A stretch of DNA of 64,000 nt. It comes from Algoriphagus sp. Y33 (GTDB lineage Bacteria; Bacteroidota; Bacteroidia; Cytophagales; Cyclobacteriaceae). The stretch is from contig NZ_CP061947.1 of NCBI RefSeq assembly GCF_014838715.1, positions 1,178,001 to 1,242,000 on the forward strand. The letters are read 5' to 3'. Each line of letters opens with the position of its first letter. Within the stretch, counting starts at the first letter, position 1. Positions 52,874 through 62,094 of this stretch are shown here, one piece after another. The notes below the pieces were generated by a model, which saw only the letters and a program-made list of their open reading frames with translations, was not told the origin of the DNA and did not search any database. Made by a program: the position numbers and the translations under genes.

Positions 52874-54817
52874 TTATCTTCCCAGTTCCACCTTAAAAGT
52901 AGTACTTACTCCTGACTGGCTGCTTACAGAAATATTTGCTCCTATGCTGTCTGCAAAATCCTTACAGAGCATTAGTCCTATTCCCGTTCCCTGCTCTCCG
53001 TTTGTTCCAGCCGTTGAATACTGCTTTTTATTGAATAGATTATCGATCTGAGCTTGACTCATCCCTATTCCACTGTCTTCGATCAGGATGGTATTGGTAT
53101 TAACAGGATCTGTTTTTACGGTTATTGTCCCGCCTGCGGGAGTGAATTTGATAGAATTGGAAAGAATATTCCGAATGATAAAACTCAGTCTTTCTCTGTC
53201 ATTGGAAATTTTAAGGCAGGGAGGGATATGGTTTTTCAATTGTATGTTTTTTTGTTCAAGTTGCTTGGCAAATAGGTCCTGATTTTCAGAAACAAGCTCT
53301 GCGAGTGAGAATTCAGTCTTATCTATCTGGTCAGAACTCATTTGAGTCCTAGCCCAGGTAAGCAAATTTGATAATAGGATTGAGGTTGTTCGGGTGTCTG
53401 TAGCAATATTGGACAGAATATAGTCCATCTCTTTCTGACTGAGTTCCCCGGATTGCCAGAGATCGAGAGAATTGTTTAGCGATGAAAAAGGTGTCCGCAG
53501 GTCATGCGAAATAATAGAGAATAGCTTGTCACGGAATTTATTTGCTTTTTTGAGGGCAAGGTTAGTTGTGTTTAGTTCTGTTGCTTGCAACTGTATATGC
53601 CGGTTTTGGGACTGTACTTTTGCATTCACCTGTTCTAATTCTGAATGGGCGGCGCGGAGTTTTTGGTTGATCTTTCGCTGGTACCACACCAGTACGATCA
53701 AAAATAGGCCTACTGCTATAGCAATGATCAACAATTCGTTTTTCCGCTGAATAGCGAGTTCTGCCAGCTCCCTATCTTTAGTTAGTTTCTGATTTTCAAG
53801 TTCCTTTTTTTCACTTTCATATTGGATTTGCAATTCATCACGGATTTTTTGTCTGGATTCATTGAAAATGGAATCTTTACTGGCTTCCTTGATGAGCATA
53901 TATTCAAAGGCATTTTTGTAATCTTGAGTTTCAGCAGACAAATGAGACATTCTGCTTGCGGCTATATTGATCTGATAGTTTGAATGTGTGGCTTGGGCTA
54001 TCTCATATGCGCGAGAGGCATATGCTAAGGCTTTGGGAAGTGAGTTGTCATCTCTATGGTAATTAGAAAGCGTTCCAAGAGAGGAAAGCTTGCCTTCAGT
54101 ATCATTCAGCTCCTCGGCAATTTCCAGTGACCTAGTCAGCAGTAGGATACCTTTCTGTTTCTCTCCCGATTCATAATATATTTCCCCCAGCTGAATCAGG
54201 GTGTTGATAAGGCCGCGCTTATCCTGAAGTTTTTCCTTGATAGCTTTCGATTTCTCTAAGTATTCCTTCGTCATATTGAAGTCATCCTCTTCATTCCATG
54301 ACTGCCATCGATCTAGGTAATAGCTCCCAAGATTGTTATAAAGTAAGCTCATAGCCCGTTCATGGTTGATTTTTTGAGCTAATTTTAGTGATTTCTGATA
54401 TTGTACGACCGCTTTTTCAAGCTCCCTAAGCCTATAGTGAATGTTGCCAAGGTTCATGGTGGATTCGATCATACCTACACTATCCTGAATGGTTTCCCGA
54501 ATGCTAAGCGCTTCTAAATGTGCGCTCAATGCATTTTCGAAGTCAGCCTTTATCAGATTGGCTACACCTATTATATTTAGGCAATTGGCCTCAATCTTTT
54601 TGTAACCAAGTTTTTTTGCAAGTGCTTTAGCCTCTTGCCCGTACAGAATTGCCGTATCCTGATCGAAGGTATAATAGAGCTTGCTAAGAGCCAAAAGACT
54701 TGACGCTTTGATCGAATCATCGTCCGTCTGCTCAACAATCATCTTCAGACTATCAGATTGGGAATGTTGAATTGGCAATACGAATGGTAATATCCATACC
54801 AGTAAGTGTGGAATCAT
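52874..54817 (-). CDS. TPR-containing membrane histidine kinase
   Basis: The product has 647 residues. A signal-like N-terminus leads to about six tetratricopeptide repeats (residues about 35-310; for example SMNLGNIHYRLRELEKAVVQYQKSL), probably periplasmic. Next come a coiled coil, one membrane helix (LLIIAIAVGLFLIVLVWYQRK) and a second coil. The kinase has the H-box SIISHDLRTPFSSL with His438, NILSNSIKFTPAGG, EDSGIGMSQAQ and GTGIGLMLCKDFADSIG. No response regulator is adjacent. This sensor architecture is frequent in Cytophagales and Flavobacteria. Confidence 0.92.
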   Translation of the reverse strand: MIPHLLVWILPFVLPIQHSQSDSLKMIVEQTDDDSIKASSLLALSKLYYTFDQDTAILYGQEAKALAKKLGYKKIEANCLNIIGVANLIKADFENALSAHLEALSIRETIQDSVGMIESTMNLGNIHYRLRELEKAVVQYQKSLKLAQKINHERAMSLLYNNLGSYYLDRWQSWNEEDDFNMTKEYLEKSKAIKEKLQDKRGLINTLIQLGEIYYESGEKQKGILLLTRSLEIAEELNDTEGKLSSLGTLSNYHRDDNSLPKALAYASRAYEIAQATHSNYQINIAASRMSHLSAETQDYKNAFEYMLIKEASKDSIFNESRQKIRDELQIQYESEKKELENQKLTKDRELAELAIQRKNELLIIAIAVGLFLIVLVWYQRKINQKLRAAHSELEQVNAKVQSQNRHIQLQATELNTTNLALKKANKFRDKLFSIISHDLRTPFSSLNNSLDLWQSGELSQKEMDYILSNIATDTRTTSILLSNLLTWARTQMSSDQIDKTEFSLAELVSENQDLFAKQLEQKNIQLKNHIPPCLKISNDRERLSFIIRNILSNSIKFTPAGGTITVKTDPVNTNTILIEDSGIGMSQAQIDNLFNKKQYSTAGTNGEQGTGIGLMLCKDFADSIGANISVSSQSGVSTTFKVELGR

Positions 54818-55146
54818 ATAAAGGCGTTAGTTTAAAAACTTATTTTGGGTTGGTGATAAAGACGATAAAGTAAATATGCATTTGAATGCCTGAATATCAA
54901 ACTTCTGAAACATCTAGGTACGCATTTCTCTATCAACATAGTATTCTTTCAAGAGAAAAAGGTTTGAGTACAATTTGTTTGGTGAATGCCCCAAAACTTA
55001 GAAAAATGTTCGCTTACGCACAAAAAAGCTCCTGCTCGGACAGGTTTGTTTTAGTGAAAGACTGTTGAAATGGCTAAAAAGGCGGTTTTTACTAATGGCA
55101 CAATCTCTGAAAAGTACCGGTGGATTAAACTATAAATCAATTCGCT
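54818..55146. other. 329-base divergent gap, no gene supported
   Basis: The gap holds the promoters of the TPR kinase (leftward) and the first DUF2807 gene (rightward). A 60-codon frame at 54886-55068 has no homology that I recognise and no plausible start context. No clear terminator or operator was found. Confidence 0.5.
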
Positions 55147-55836
55147 ATGACCTTCTCGAAAATTACAGCCTTTGTCCTTCTCCTTTTCTTATTGGGCACG
55201 GTAGTGCAAGCGCAAACTGAAACCCGCTTGCCGGGATCATTCCGGGCAATTGAATCTAGCGGAAGCTGGGATGTCTTTATTACGCTTGGATCTAAAGATG
55301 AAGTAAAGCTGGTGTCTCAAGGCTTCGACTTGAATAAGGTGATCACTGAAGTGAAAAACGGAAAACTTGAAATCTCACTGGAAAGAGGGAATCACAGAAA
55401 TGTCAATTTTGAAGCTTATATAACTGTGCGTGAACTGGAAAGTATAGGTTCCGGCGGTTCTGGAAATATGACGTTGGAATCAAATATTAGCTCAGACAAA
55501 TTTAATATAGGACATTCCGGAAGTGGAAAAGTGAAGGTGAAAATGTTAAATGTTGGATCATTGAATGTAGGAATGAGCGGATCGGGGAATCTGTATGTAG
55601 AAGGAGGAAGTGCCGATAAAGTCAATATTGGTCAGTCAGGATCAGGAGATTTCGATGGGCTGGACTTGATGGCCAATTCAGTGAAAGTGGGAAAATCAGG
55701 TTCAGGAGATACATCCATAAGTGCAAGTGAGAACCTTACCGTCGGATCTTCAGGGTCGGGTAATGTCTACTACAAGGGAAATCCAAGCAATAAAAAAATC
55801 TCAAGTTCCGGTTCAGGTAAAGTCATTAAGAAGTAG
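55147..55836 (+). CDS. DUF2807 (GIN domain) secreted protein, first copy
   Basis: The product has 229 residues with a signal peptide ending VVQAQT. The DUF2807/auto-transporter-adhesin head GIN domain begins FRAIESSGSWDVFITLGSKDEVKLV. It is followed by seven or eight Ser-Gly-rich turns (SGGSGN, HSGSGK, MSGSGN, QSGSGD, KSGSGD, SSGSGN, SSGSGK) spaced about 20 residues apart, as in a right-handed beta helix. The family is surface or periplasmic with no known role. A paralogue lies beyond the permease gene. Confidence 0.9.
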   Translation: MTFSKITAFVLLLFLLGTVVQAQTETRLPGSFRAIESSGSWDVFITLGSKDEVKLVSQGFDLNKVITEVKNGKLEISLERGNHRNVNFEAYITVRELESIGSGGSGNMTLESNISSDKFNIGHSGSGKVKVKMLNVGSLNVGMSGSGNLYVEGGSADKVNIGQSGSGDFDGLDLMANSVKVGKSGSGDTSISASENLTVGSSGSGNVYYKGNPSNKKISSSGSGKVIKK

Positions 55837-55976
55837 CCGGTATCCGGGCTGGAGAATCAAGAAGTTAGAGCCCGGAAACAAGAGTTGGAGGTTAAAGCTT
55901 ACCGGATTTACCACCTCGCCACTTCAACTTATTACAATCTTCCAATTTTTAAATATTTCAATATTCTCATCAAACC

Positions 55977-58403
55977 ATGCTCAAAAACTACTTTAAAATA
56001 CTCGTTCGAAATACGCGGAAAAACCCGCTGTACATGTTTATTAATGTGTTTGGGCTAGCTGTGGGAATGGTCGTGAGTATTTTGATTTTCTTATTTGTGC
56101 AGCATGAGCTAAGCTACGACAGGTACCATGCAAATGCGGATCGGATTTATAGAGTTTCCAGAGCTTGGTTTAATCCGGATGGTGAAATCAGTTTACATCT
56201 GGGACACACTGCTCCACCTTTTGGGCCGTTGATCCAATCTGATTTTAGTGAGGATGTGGAAGCAGTTGGGAGGTTTTTCCACTATGATCCTTTGGTGAAA
56301 TATGAGAATAAGGCATTTGAAGAGGAGAACTTTTACTTTGTAGACCCGGAGGTGTTTGATATTTTCTCATTTAAGATGATCGAAGGGGAGTCAAAGGAGG
56401 CACTGGCTAACTCAGACGGATTGATCATAACGGAATCCATGTCCAAAAAGTACTTTGGTGAAGAGAATCCCATAGGCAAGGAATTAGATCTTAACATTGC
56501 AGGCCAAGAGGCAACTTTTCAGGTTCGGGGCCTTATGGAAGACATGCCTGACAATTCCCATTTCCATGCTGAATTTCTAGCTTCTATGGCTCCTGTTATA
56601 GATTTCTATGGCGGCCAGGAAGCTTTTATGAGCAATTACGGAGGGAACAACTTCTCCACGTTTGTATTACTCAATGAAGGAGTGGATTACAAAGCATTCG
56701 AATCCAGACTTCCAGAACTCATAGATAGGCATATGAGCGAATACCAGCCGGGAATCCCTGCCTCTAAGGGAACGCAGCTCTTTATGTGGCCGATGACTGA
56801 TGTGCATCTCTACTCAAATCTGGACTCTGAGATGGAGCCAAACGGCAATATTGATTATGTCTACGTCTATCTGGCTGTTGCGCTGTTTATACTGCTGATC
56901 GCCTGTATCAACTTTATGAATCTCTCCACTGCCAGATCCTCTATGAGATCTATGGAAGTGGGCTTGCGCAAAGTGATGGGTGCTGATAAAAGCCGCCTCA
57001 TCAGACAGTTCATGGGAGAATCATTTATGATGACGACGATTTCGATGATTTTCGCCCTGATTCTAGTCTATCTGTTTTTACCGACATTTTCCAATTTCAC
57101 AGGCAAAGAATTTAGCCTGAACTTCATACAAAACCCTGAATATGTATTGGGTTTAGTCTCCTTGGTGCTTATCGTAGGTTTGGTATCGGGTAGTTATCCG
57201 GCATTATTTCTTTCAGGGTTTTCTCCTGCCAAAGTACTCAAGGGAGCATTCAAAGCCGGGAAAGGGCATGAGCAATTCCGGTCAGTTTTAGTTGTCGGGC
57301 AATTTGCGATTTCTGTAGTGCTGATCGTCGCTGTGCTGGTTGTAGTGCGTCAACTGGATTTTATGCAGAGCAAGGATTTGGGTTTTGAGAAAGAAGATAT
57401 TGTCGTGCTTCCTTCTAGTTCTGCTATTCAGGAAAATTATCTGATTATCAAAGATAGGTTGGAAAGTCATCCGGGAATTAATGCAGTAAGCGTTTCCAGT
57501 CGGGTTCCCTCTGGCCGACTCCTGGATTCTCAAGGAGGCACTGCGGAGATTGACGGAGAAATGACACAACTCAATGTGCGGATTGCGGATGTGGAGGTAA
57601 GCCATAATTTTCTGGATACCTACGGGATTCCGGTAGTAGCAGGAAGAGATTTTGATTATAATCTGGCAAGTGATTCTACTGAAGCCTTTATCCTAAATGA
57701 AGCTGCAATCAGGGAGATCGGTTGGACAAGCCCGGAAGAAGCCATAGGTAAAAAATTCCATTATGGAGGCAAGCGTGGCTTTGTGACCGGAGTGATGCAA
57801 AACTTTCACTTTGAATCACTACACCAGCCGATCGTGCCATTGGTATTTATGGTTCCTCAGGACAGAAATAATCTGATCAGTCTAAAGATAAATGCTGAAA
57901 ATAAAGAACAAACGTTGGCCTATCTGCAGGAGGAATGGGCAGCACTTAGACCTGATTTTCCATTTGAACCCCTATTTGTGGATGAGGGATTCAACAGACA
58001 ATATGAAGCAGAAGAGCGGGTGAAAACCATTTTTACCTTCTTCTCCGGATTAGCCGTGATCATCTCTATTCTGGGATTATTTGGGCTGACTACTTTTGCC
58101 ACACAGCAGAGAACACGGGAAATTGGCATCCGCAAAGTAATGGGAGCAGCGACAGCAAACATTCTGATTTTACTGGGCAAAGACTTTCTGAAACTTGTAT
58201 TGATTGGTTTTGTCATTGCAATTCCGATCTCTTGGTTTGGGATGTCTGGCTGGCTGGAAGGCTTTGCTTATAAAATCGGAATCAACTGGACCGTATTCTT
58301 GTGGGCGGGACTGATTGCGGGTGCAATAGCAGCTATCACAGTGATGTCACAGTCTTTGAAAGCAGCTTGGGCAGATCCTGTAAAGAGTATAAAGAGCGAG
58401 TAA
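55977..58403 (+). CDS. MacB/FtsX-type ABC transporter permease
   Basis: The product has 808 residues in the duplicated MacB-permease form. An N-terminal helix (FINVFGLAVGMVVSILIFLFV) and a periplasmic core domain are followed by a three-helix FtsX unit near residues 290-420. A second helix near residue 440, a second periplasmic domain and a final FtsX unit complete it (EIGIRKVMGAATANILILLGKDF). No ATPase gene is adjacent, which is normal for these expanded Bacteroidota families. It lies between two DUF2807 genes and may be co-expressed with them. Confidence 0.92.
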   Translation: MLKNYFKILVRNTRKNPLYMFINVFGLAVGMVVSILIFLFVQHELSYDRYHANADRIYRVSRAWFNPDGEISLHLGHTAPPFGPLIQSDFSEDVEAVGRFFHYDPLVKYENKAFEEENFYFVDPEVFDIFSFKMIEGESKEALANSDGLIITESMSKKYFGEENPIGKELDLNIAGQEATFQVRGLMEDMPDNSHFHAEFLASMAPVIDFYGGQEAFMSNYGGNNFSTFVLLNEGVDYKAFESRLPELIDRHMSEYQPGIPASKGTQLFMWPMTDVHLYSNLDSEMEPNGNIDYVYVYLAVALFILLIACINFMNLSTARSSMRSMEVGLRKVMGADKSRLIRQFMGESFMMTTISMIFALILVYLFLPTFSNFTGKEFSLNFIQNPEYVLGLVSLVLIVGLVSGSYPALFLSGFSPAKVLKGAFKAGKGHEQFRSVLVVGQFAISVVLIVAVLVVVRQLDFMQSKDLGFEKEDIVVLPSSSAIQENYLIIKDRLESHPGINAVSVSSRVPSGRLLDSQGGTAEIDGEMTQLNVRIADVEVSHNFLDTYGIPVVAGRDFDYNLASDSTEAFILNEAAIREIGWTSPEEAIGKKFHYGGKRGFVTGVMQNFHFESLHQPIVPLVFMVPQDRNNLISLKINAENKEQTLAYLQEEWAALRPDFPFEPLFVDEGFNRQYEAEERVKTIFTFFSGLAVIISILGLFGLTTFATQQRTREIGIRKVMGAATANILILLGKDFLKLVLIGFVIAIPISWFGMSGWLEGFAYKIGINWTVFLWAGLIAGAIAAITVMSQSLKAAWADPVKSIKSE

Positions 58404-58772
58404 AATGAAAGTAGCAAGTAGTTAGTATCAAGAATCAAGAGACAAGAATCAAGAGACAAGAATCAAGAAGAAAGGAAAGTCGGTGATAACCTGAAATCAT
58501 TGACATACTCAGCACTAAGTATCAGACATCGGTATTAACCTTTAATTCTTAAACATAAGAGAGACAAGAGGCTAGAATAGAGAAAGAAAATCTACTCGTG
58601 CAACTTTTCCTTAGGAATATGCATCTAATGAAAGGAAGCTGGATCAGTCCTTAAAAAGTAATTCCTTCATCATTTCAACTTTACCGCATCCTAACCTTTA
58701 GAACTCAGTAATTTTACAATCCACCATGGCAAACAAGTCTTTAATATTTTGCAATCTTTCAATTATGCTATT
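58404..58772. repeat. Gap with CAAGAATCAAGAGA micro-repeats
   Basis: Bases 58411-58472 repeat a unit of about 14 bases (AATCAAGAGACAAG) two to three times, with AAGTAGCAAGTAG ahead of it. These are the same words as in the 11.4 kb array and upstream of cysS. The rest of the gap, to the second DUF2807 gene, shows no gene. Confidence 0.7.
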
Positions 58773-59468
58773 ATGAAAATCTCTTCAAAAATTATTGCTT
58801 TTGCTGTCTCTGCATTGATGCTGGCATCTTGCGTCCATGCGCAACAATCAGAAACTCGAACTCCTGGACATTTTACCAAAGTACATTCCGGTGGTAGCTG
58901 GGAAGTGATTATGACTGAGGGCAATAAGGAGGAAATTAAAATCGAAGCCAGAGGAGTGGCTCTGGATAAAGTCAAAACTGAAATTAACGGAGATGTCTTG
59001 AGTGTGGGCTTGGTGAAGGGGAATTACAACAATGTCAAATTGAAATTCTACATCACCTACAAAGAATTGGAAGGAGTAAAGTGCTCAGGTTCCGGAACGA
59101 TTGAAGTGACTTCCCCCGTAAAATCTGAAGTGTTTTACGCAGGTCTATCCGGATCAGGAGATGTATTAATGGACAAGCTTGAAGCCCGTGAGCTTTCGGT
59201 ATCTATCTCAGGATCTGCCGATCTTAAAATCAAAGGAGGGAAAGTAGATCAGGCTGAAATCAAACAATCGGGTTCCGGAGATTTCCATGGGGAAAATTTG
59301 ACAATCGCCGAATTGGAGGTAAGCAAGTCAGGCTCTGGAAATACGCACGTAGGAGACTTGGGAAAAGTATCGGTGAAAGCTTCAGGATCAGGAGATGTGA
59401 TTTATTCCGGTTCTCCCACTATTGGAGAAATTAAAACATCAGGATCAAGCAGTTTAAGAAAAAGATAG
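58773..59468 (+). CDS. DUF2807 (GIN domain) secreted protein, second copy
   Basis: The product has 231 residues from ATG 58773, which begins the signal sequence; eight upstream in-frame codons are not signal-like. A Cys in LASCVHAQQ makes either a lipoprotein or a signal-peptidase-I substrate possible. The domain starts HFTKVHSGGSWEVIMTEGNKEE, parallel to the first copy, and repeats SGSG turns (CSGSGT, LSGSGD, ISGSAD, QSGSGD, KSGSGN, ASGSGD). The N-terminal halves align almost residue for residue with the first copy, so this is an old duplication. Confidence 0.9.
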   Translation: MKISSKIIAFAVSALMLASCVHAQQSETRTPGHFTKVHSGGSWEVIMTEGNKEEIKIEARGVALDKVKTEINGDVLSVGLVKGNYNNVKLKFYITYKELEGVKCSGSGTIEVTSPVKSEVFYAGLSGSGDVLMDKLEARELSVSISGSADLKIKGGKVDQAEIKQSGSGDFHGENLTIAELEVSKSGSGNTHVGDLGKVSVKASGSGDVIYSGSPTIGEIKTSGSSSLRKR

Positions 59469-59489
59469 AATCGGAAAACTTATTAATTA

Positions 59490-59518
59490 ATCCCCCGGAC
59501 AAAAGTTTGGGGGGGGAT
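59490..59518 (+). terminator. Probable hairpin terminator after the second DUF2807 gene
   Basis: ATCCCCCGGAC can pair with GTTTGGGGGGGGAT across an AAAA loop, allowing wobble pairs and one or two bulged G. A short T run (CTAGTTTTTAACC) follows 7 bases later. It includes an eight-G tract (59509-59516). Confidence 0.5.
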
Positions 59519-59552
59519 CAAATCTAGTTTTTAACCGTAGGGGCTAGGTAGT

Positions 59553-60213
59553 TTGGCAAGCGCACTAACCAAGGTTTTCGTAGGGCACAGTGAACAAACT
59601 CATCCATTTATCACACTCAGAGATCTCAATTCGATGGAAGTCCTAAGTTCGGATTCCATTCCTGCTGAAAGCCACATGGCTGTCACTCCCGGTACATACA
59701 ATAATTTAGACCCTATTGTAAAAATTGTCAAAGATGAGTTGTTTGTGCTTTTTCCCAATTCCCCTGAAATGTATGTCTATGGGATCCCTGAATTGAAATT
59801 GAAAAGAAAATGGGATTTGAATCCCGGTAAAAGTTACAAACAGATTTTACCGACCAGGGATGAGGCATCATTTGAAGGGTTTTTAAATACCTTAGCAGGT
59901 TCAGGATATACCGATTTTGTGCTTTCAAATGACTATTTATTGACGCAATTTAATGGTTTTGCTCTGCAAGAAGAAGTAGATAAACTTCCACGGGATTACA
60001 TTGGGGGATCAGAGTATGTCGAGTTGGCAAATTAAGTATAAATCAATACCCAATTACCAGATATTCAAAGGTCAAGAGAAACTATGGCAAGGCAAAATGG
60101 ATGTGAAACTATGGTCAGTACGTGATGTGCTTTATTCGAGTGCCAAACCTGGAGAAGACCCCGAAGCAGTCGAGAAGGATATGCAGACTATCTATTTTTA
60201 TGAATTGAAGTAA
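59553..60213 (+). pseudogene. Frameshifted C-terminal part of a beta-propeller-like protein
   Basis: One frame (59553-60035) gives 160 residues (FVGHSEQTHPFITLRDL ... DYIGGSEYVELAN) and stops. A second frame continues KYKSIPNYQIFKGQEKLWQG through to QTIYFYELK at 60213. Together they look like the C-terminal half of a secreted propeller protein, perhaps DUF4221-like, which is usually about 350 residues and has a lipoprotein signal. No signal or N-terminal half is present. The shift lies within 60001-60035. I do not recognise it with confidence. Confidence 0.6.
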
Positions 60214-60288
60214 ACCTATTCTAAAATTTGCTGTGGTTTTTTCAAACATTCTCCTTCGAATTCAGCTTCTACACTAAAGCTGTTAGCT

Positions 60289-60968
60289 ATGAAAGGAAAG
60301 AATATTGTTATCATTGGGGGAAATTCAGGGGTTGGAAAATCGGTTGCTGAACTCGCCCTGGATATTGGGGCAAATTTATATCTCTATTCAAGAAGTGGGG
60401 AAGGAAACCATCAAATCGATGTAACAGATGGCTTTTCAGAATTGCAGGATTTACCAGAGGTAATCGATGGGTTGGTTTATTGTCCAGGATCTATCAATCT
60501 GAAACCATTTCATAGGATTTCCATGGAGGATTTTAAGTCAAAATGGATATTAACTTTTTTGGAGCGGTCAAAACGCTTCATGCTTGTCTGAAAAATCTTA
60601 AAAAATCCAAGCATGCATCGGTGGTATTATACAGCACTGTTGCGGTGCAGACTGGCATGGGGTTTCATGCGGGTATTGCTTCGGCAAAGGGTGCCGTGGA
60701 AGGCTTGGTGCGATCCCTTGCAGCAGAGTGGGCATCCAACAGTATCAGGGTAAATGCCGTTGCCCCTTCCTTGACGGATACACCGTTGGCAAAACAGCTC
60801 GTAAGCACGGATGAAAAACGGGCAGTTTCTGACAAGAGACATCCCTTGGGGCGGATAGGAATGCCGAAGGATATTGCTGAAGCTACCTGTTTTCTGCTAA
60901 GTGATAAATCCTCCTGGATCACGGGTCAGATACTCCATGTGGATGGTGGAATGTCGTCTTTGAAATAG
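60289..60968 (+). pseudogene. Short-chain dehydrogenase broken by a one-base deletion
   Basis: The first frame from ATG 60289 has the NAD-binding loop NIVIIGGNSGVGKSVAELAL and reads to SMEDFKSK, then leaves frame. From 60543 a second frame carries MDINFFGAVKTLHACLKNL, VVLYSTVAVQTGMGFHAGIASAKGAVEGL (Ser and the region of the YxxxK site, here with IASAK), and VNAVAPSLTDTPLAKQL to the normal end at 60968. Adding one A to the A run 60540-60543 joins them into a full SDR of about 226 residues. The catalytic Tyr of YxxxK seems replaced (GIASAK), a further sign of decay or a non-catalytic member. Sequencing error is an alternative for the shift. Confidence 0.8.
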
Positions 60969-61053
60969 CCGTATTGCTTTCGGACCTCACTCTTCTATAA
61001 AATCTATCGGTATTTCAGTTGACTTTCTATAAAGTAGTTGCTTAGCTTTATAT

Positions 61054-62049
61054 ATGAAGCGTTTTCTACTCATCGGGTTAATCCCCCTAGTCTTTTCTTT
61101 TTCCTGCTCAACACCCGGATCCAAGCCTTCTTTCATCAACACCGTCACAGGCTCGATCTCCGTTGATTCTATGGGAATCACTTTGATTCATGAGCATATG
61201 CTGGTGGATTTTATCGGAGCCGATTCCGTTTCTCCTGAGCGGTATGACCAAGACGAAGTAATTGCTAAAGTTTTGCCGTATTTGCTGGAAGTAAAGCAAT
61301 TTGGAGTGAAGACGATCTTTGACTGTACACCTTCCTATTTGGCAAAGGATGTGGTGTTGCTGAAAAAGCTAAGCGAGCTCTCAGGAATCAAATTAGTCAC
61401 AAACTCCGGATTCTATGGAGCTGTAGATAATAAGTATTTGCCGGCGTTTGCTTTTGCTGAAAGTGTTGAAGAACTGGCGAACCGATGGATTGAGGAATTT
61501 GAAAACGGAATAGGGGAGACAGGAATCAAACCGGGATTTATTAAGATCTCTGTAAACGAGGAAATTCCTCTTCTGGAAATCGATGCAAAACTGGTCAAGG
61601 CAGCAGGGCTCACGCATCAGAAGACCGGACTGCAAATAGCTTCCCATACGGGGACTTGGGCTACTGCAAGTCAGGAAGTAGCTATTTTGCAGGAAATGAA
61701 AATTTCCCCTTCAGCATTTATTTGGGTTCACGCACAAGCCGAGCAGGATTTTCAGAATTATCTCACTGCTGCAAACTTGGGCGTGTGGATCAGTCTGGAT
61801 GGAATAGGATGGAGCGTGGATGAGTACATCGATCGCTTACTTTTTGCCAAGGAAAATAAATTTTTGGATCAAGTGCTGATTTCCCATGATGCCGGATGGT
61901 ATGATCCTGAAAAGTCAGCGGGTGGTGATTTTGTGCCCTTCACCAATATTTTCCAAAAACTGATGCCCGCATTGAAGGAAAGGGGATTTACAGCATCAGA
62001 TTGGAAGATGCTGTTGGAACAAAACCCGAAAAGTGCTTTTGGAAAGTGA
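61054..62049 (+). CDS. Phosphotriesterase-related amidohydrolase lipoprotein
   Basis: The product has 331 residues with a lipoprotein signal (FSFSC). The amidohydrolase metal site is visible in order: HxH in TLIHEHMLVDF, the bridging Lys in GFIKISVNEE, His in IASHTGTWA, His in FIWVHAQAEQ, and Asp in ISHDAGWYDP. This is the PTE (resiniferatoxin-binding, phosphotriesterase-like) family, whose bacterial members hydrolyse lactones or phosphoesters. An exported lipoprotein form is less usual than the cytoplasmic form. The substrate is not predictable. Confidence 0.9.
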   Translation: MKRFLLIGLIPLVFSFSCSTPGSKPSFINTVTGSISVDSMGITLIHEHMLVDFIGADSVSPERYDQDEVIAKVLPYLLEVKQFGVKTIFDCTPSYLAKDVVLLKKLSELSGIKLVTNSGFYGAVDNKYLPAFAFAESVEELANRWIEEFENGIGETGIKPGFIKISVNEEIPLLEIDAKLVKAAGLTHQKTGLQIASHTGTWATASQEVAILQEMKISPSAFIWVHAQAEQDFQNYLTAANLGVWISLDGIGWSVDEYIDRLLFAKENKFLDQVLISHDAGWYDPEKSAGGDFVPFTNIFQKLMPALKERGFTASDWKMLLEQNPKSAFGK

Positions 62050-62094
62050 AATTCTCAATTTAAATGATCAATTTTCAAGTAAGGGAGGAGGTAT

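Noticed and set aside
54886..55068. 60-residue ORF between the TPR kinase and the first DUF2807 gene
   Set aside because: There is no recognisable domain, no signal sequence and no operon context.
59509..59516. Eight-G tract as a second phase-variation site
   Set aside because: It is intergenic and forms one arm of a probable terminator, so length change would not switch a reading frame.
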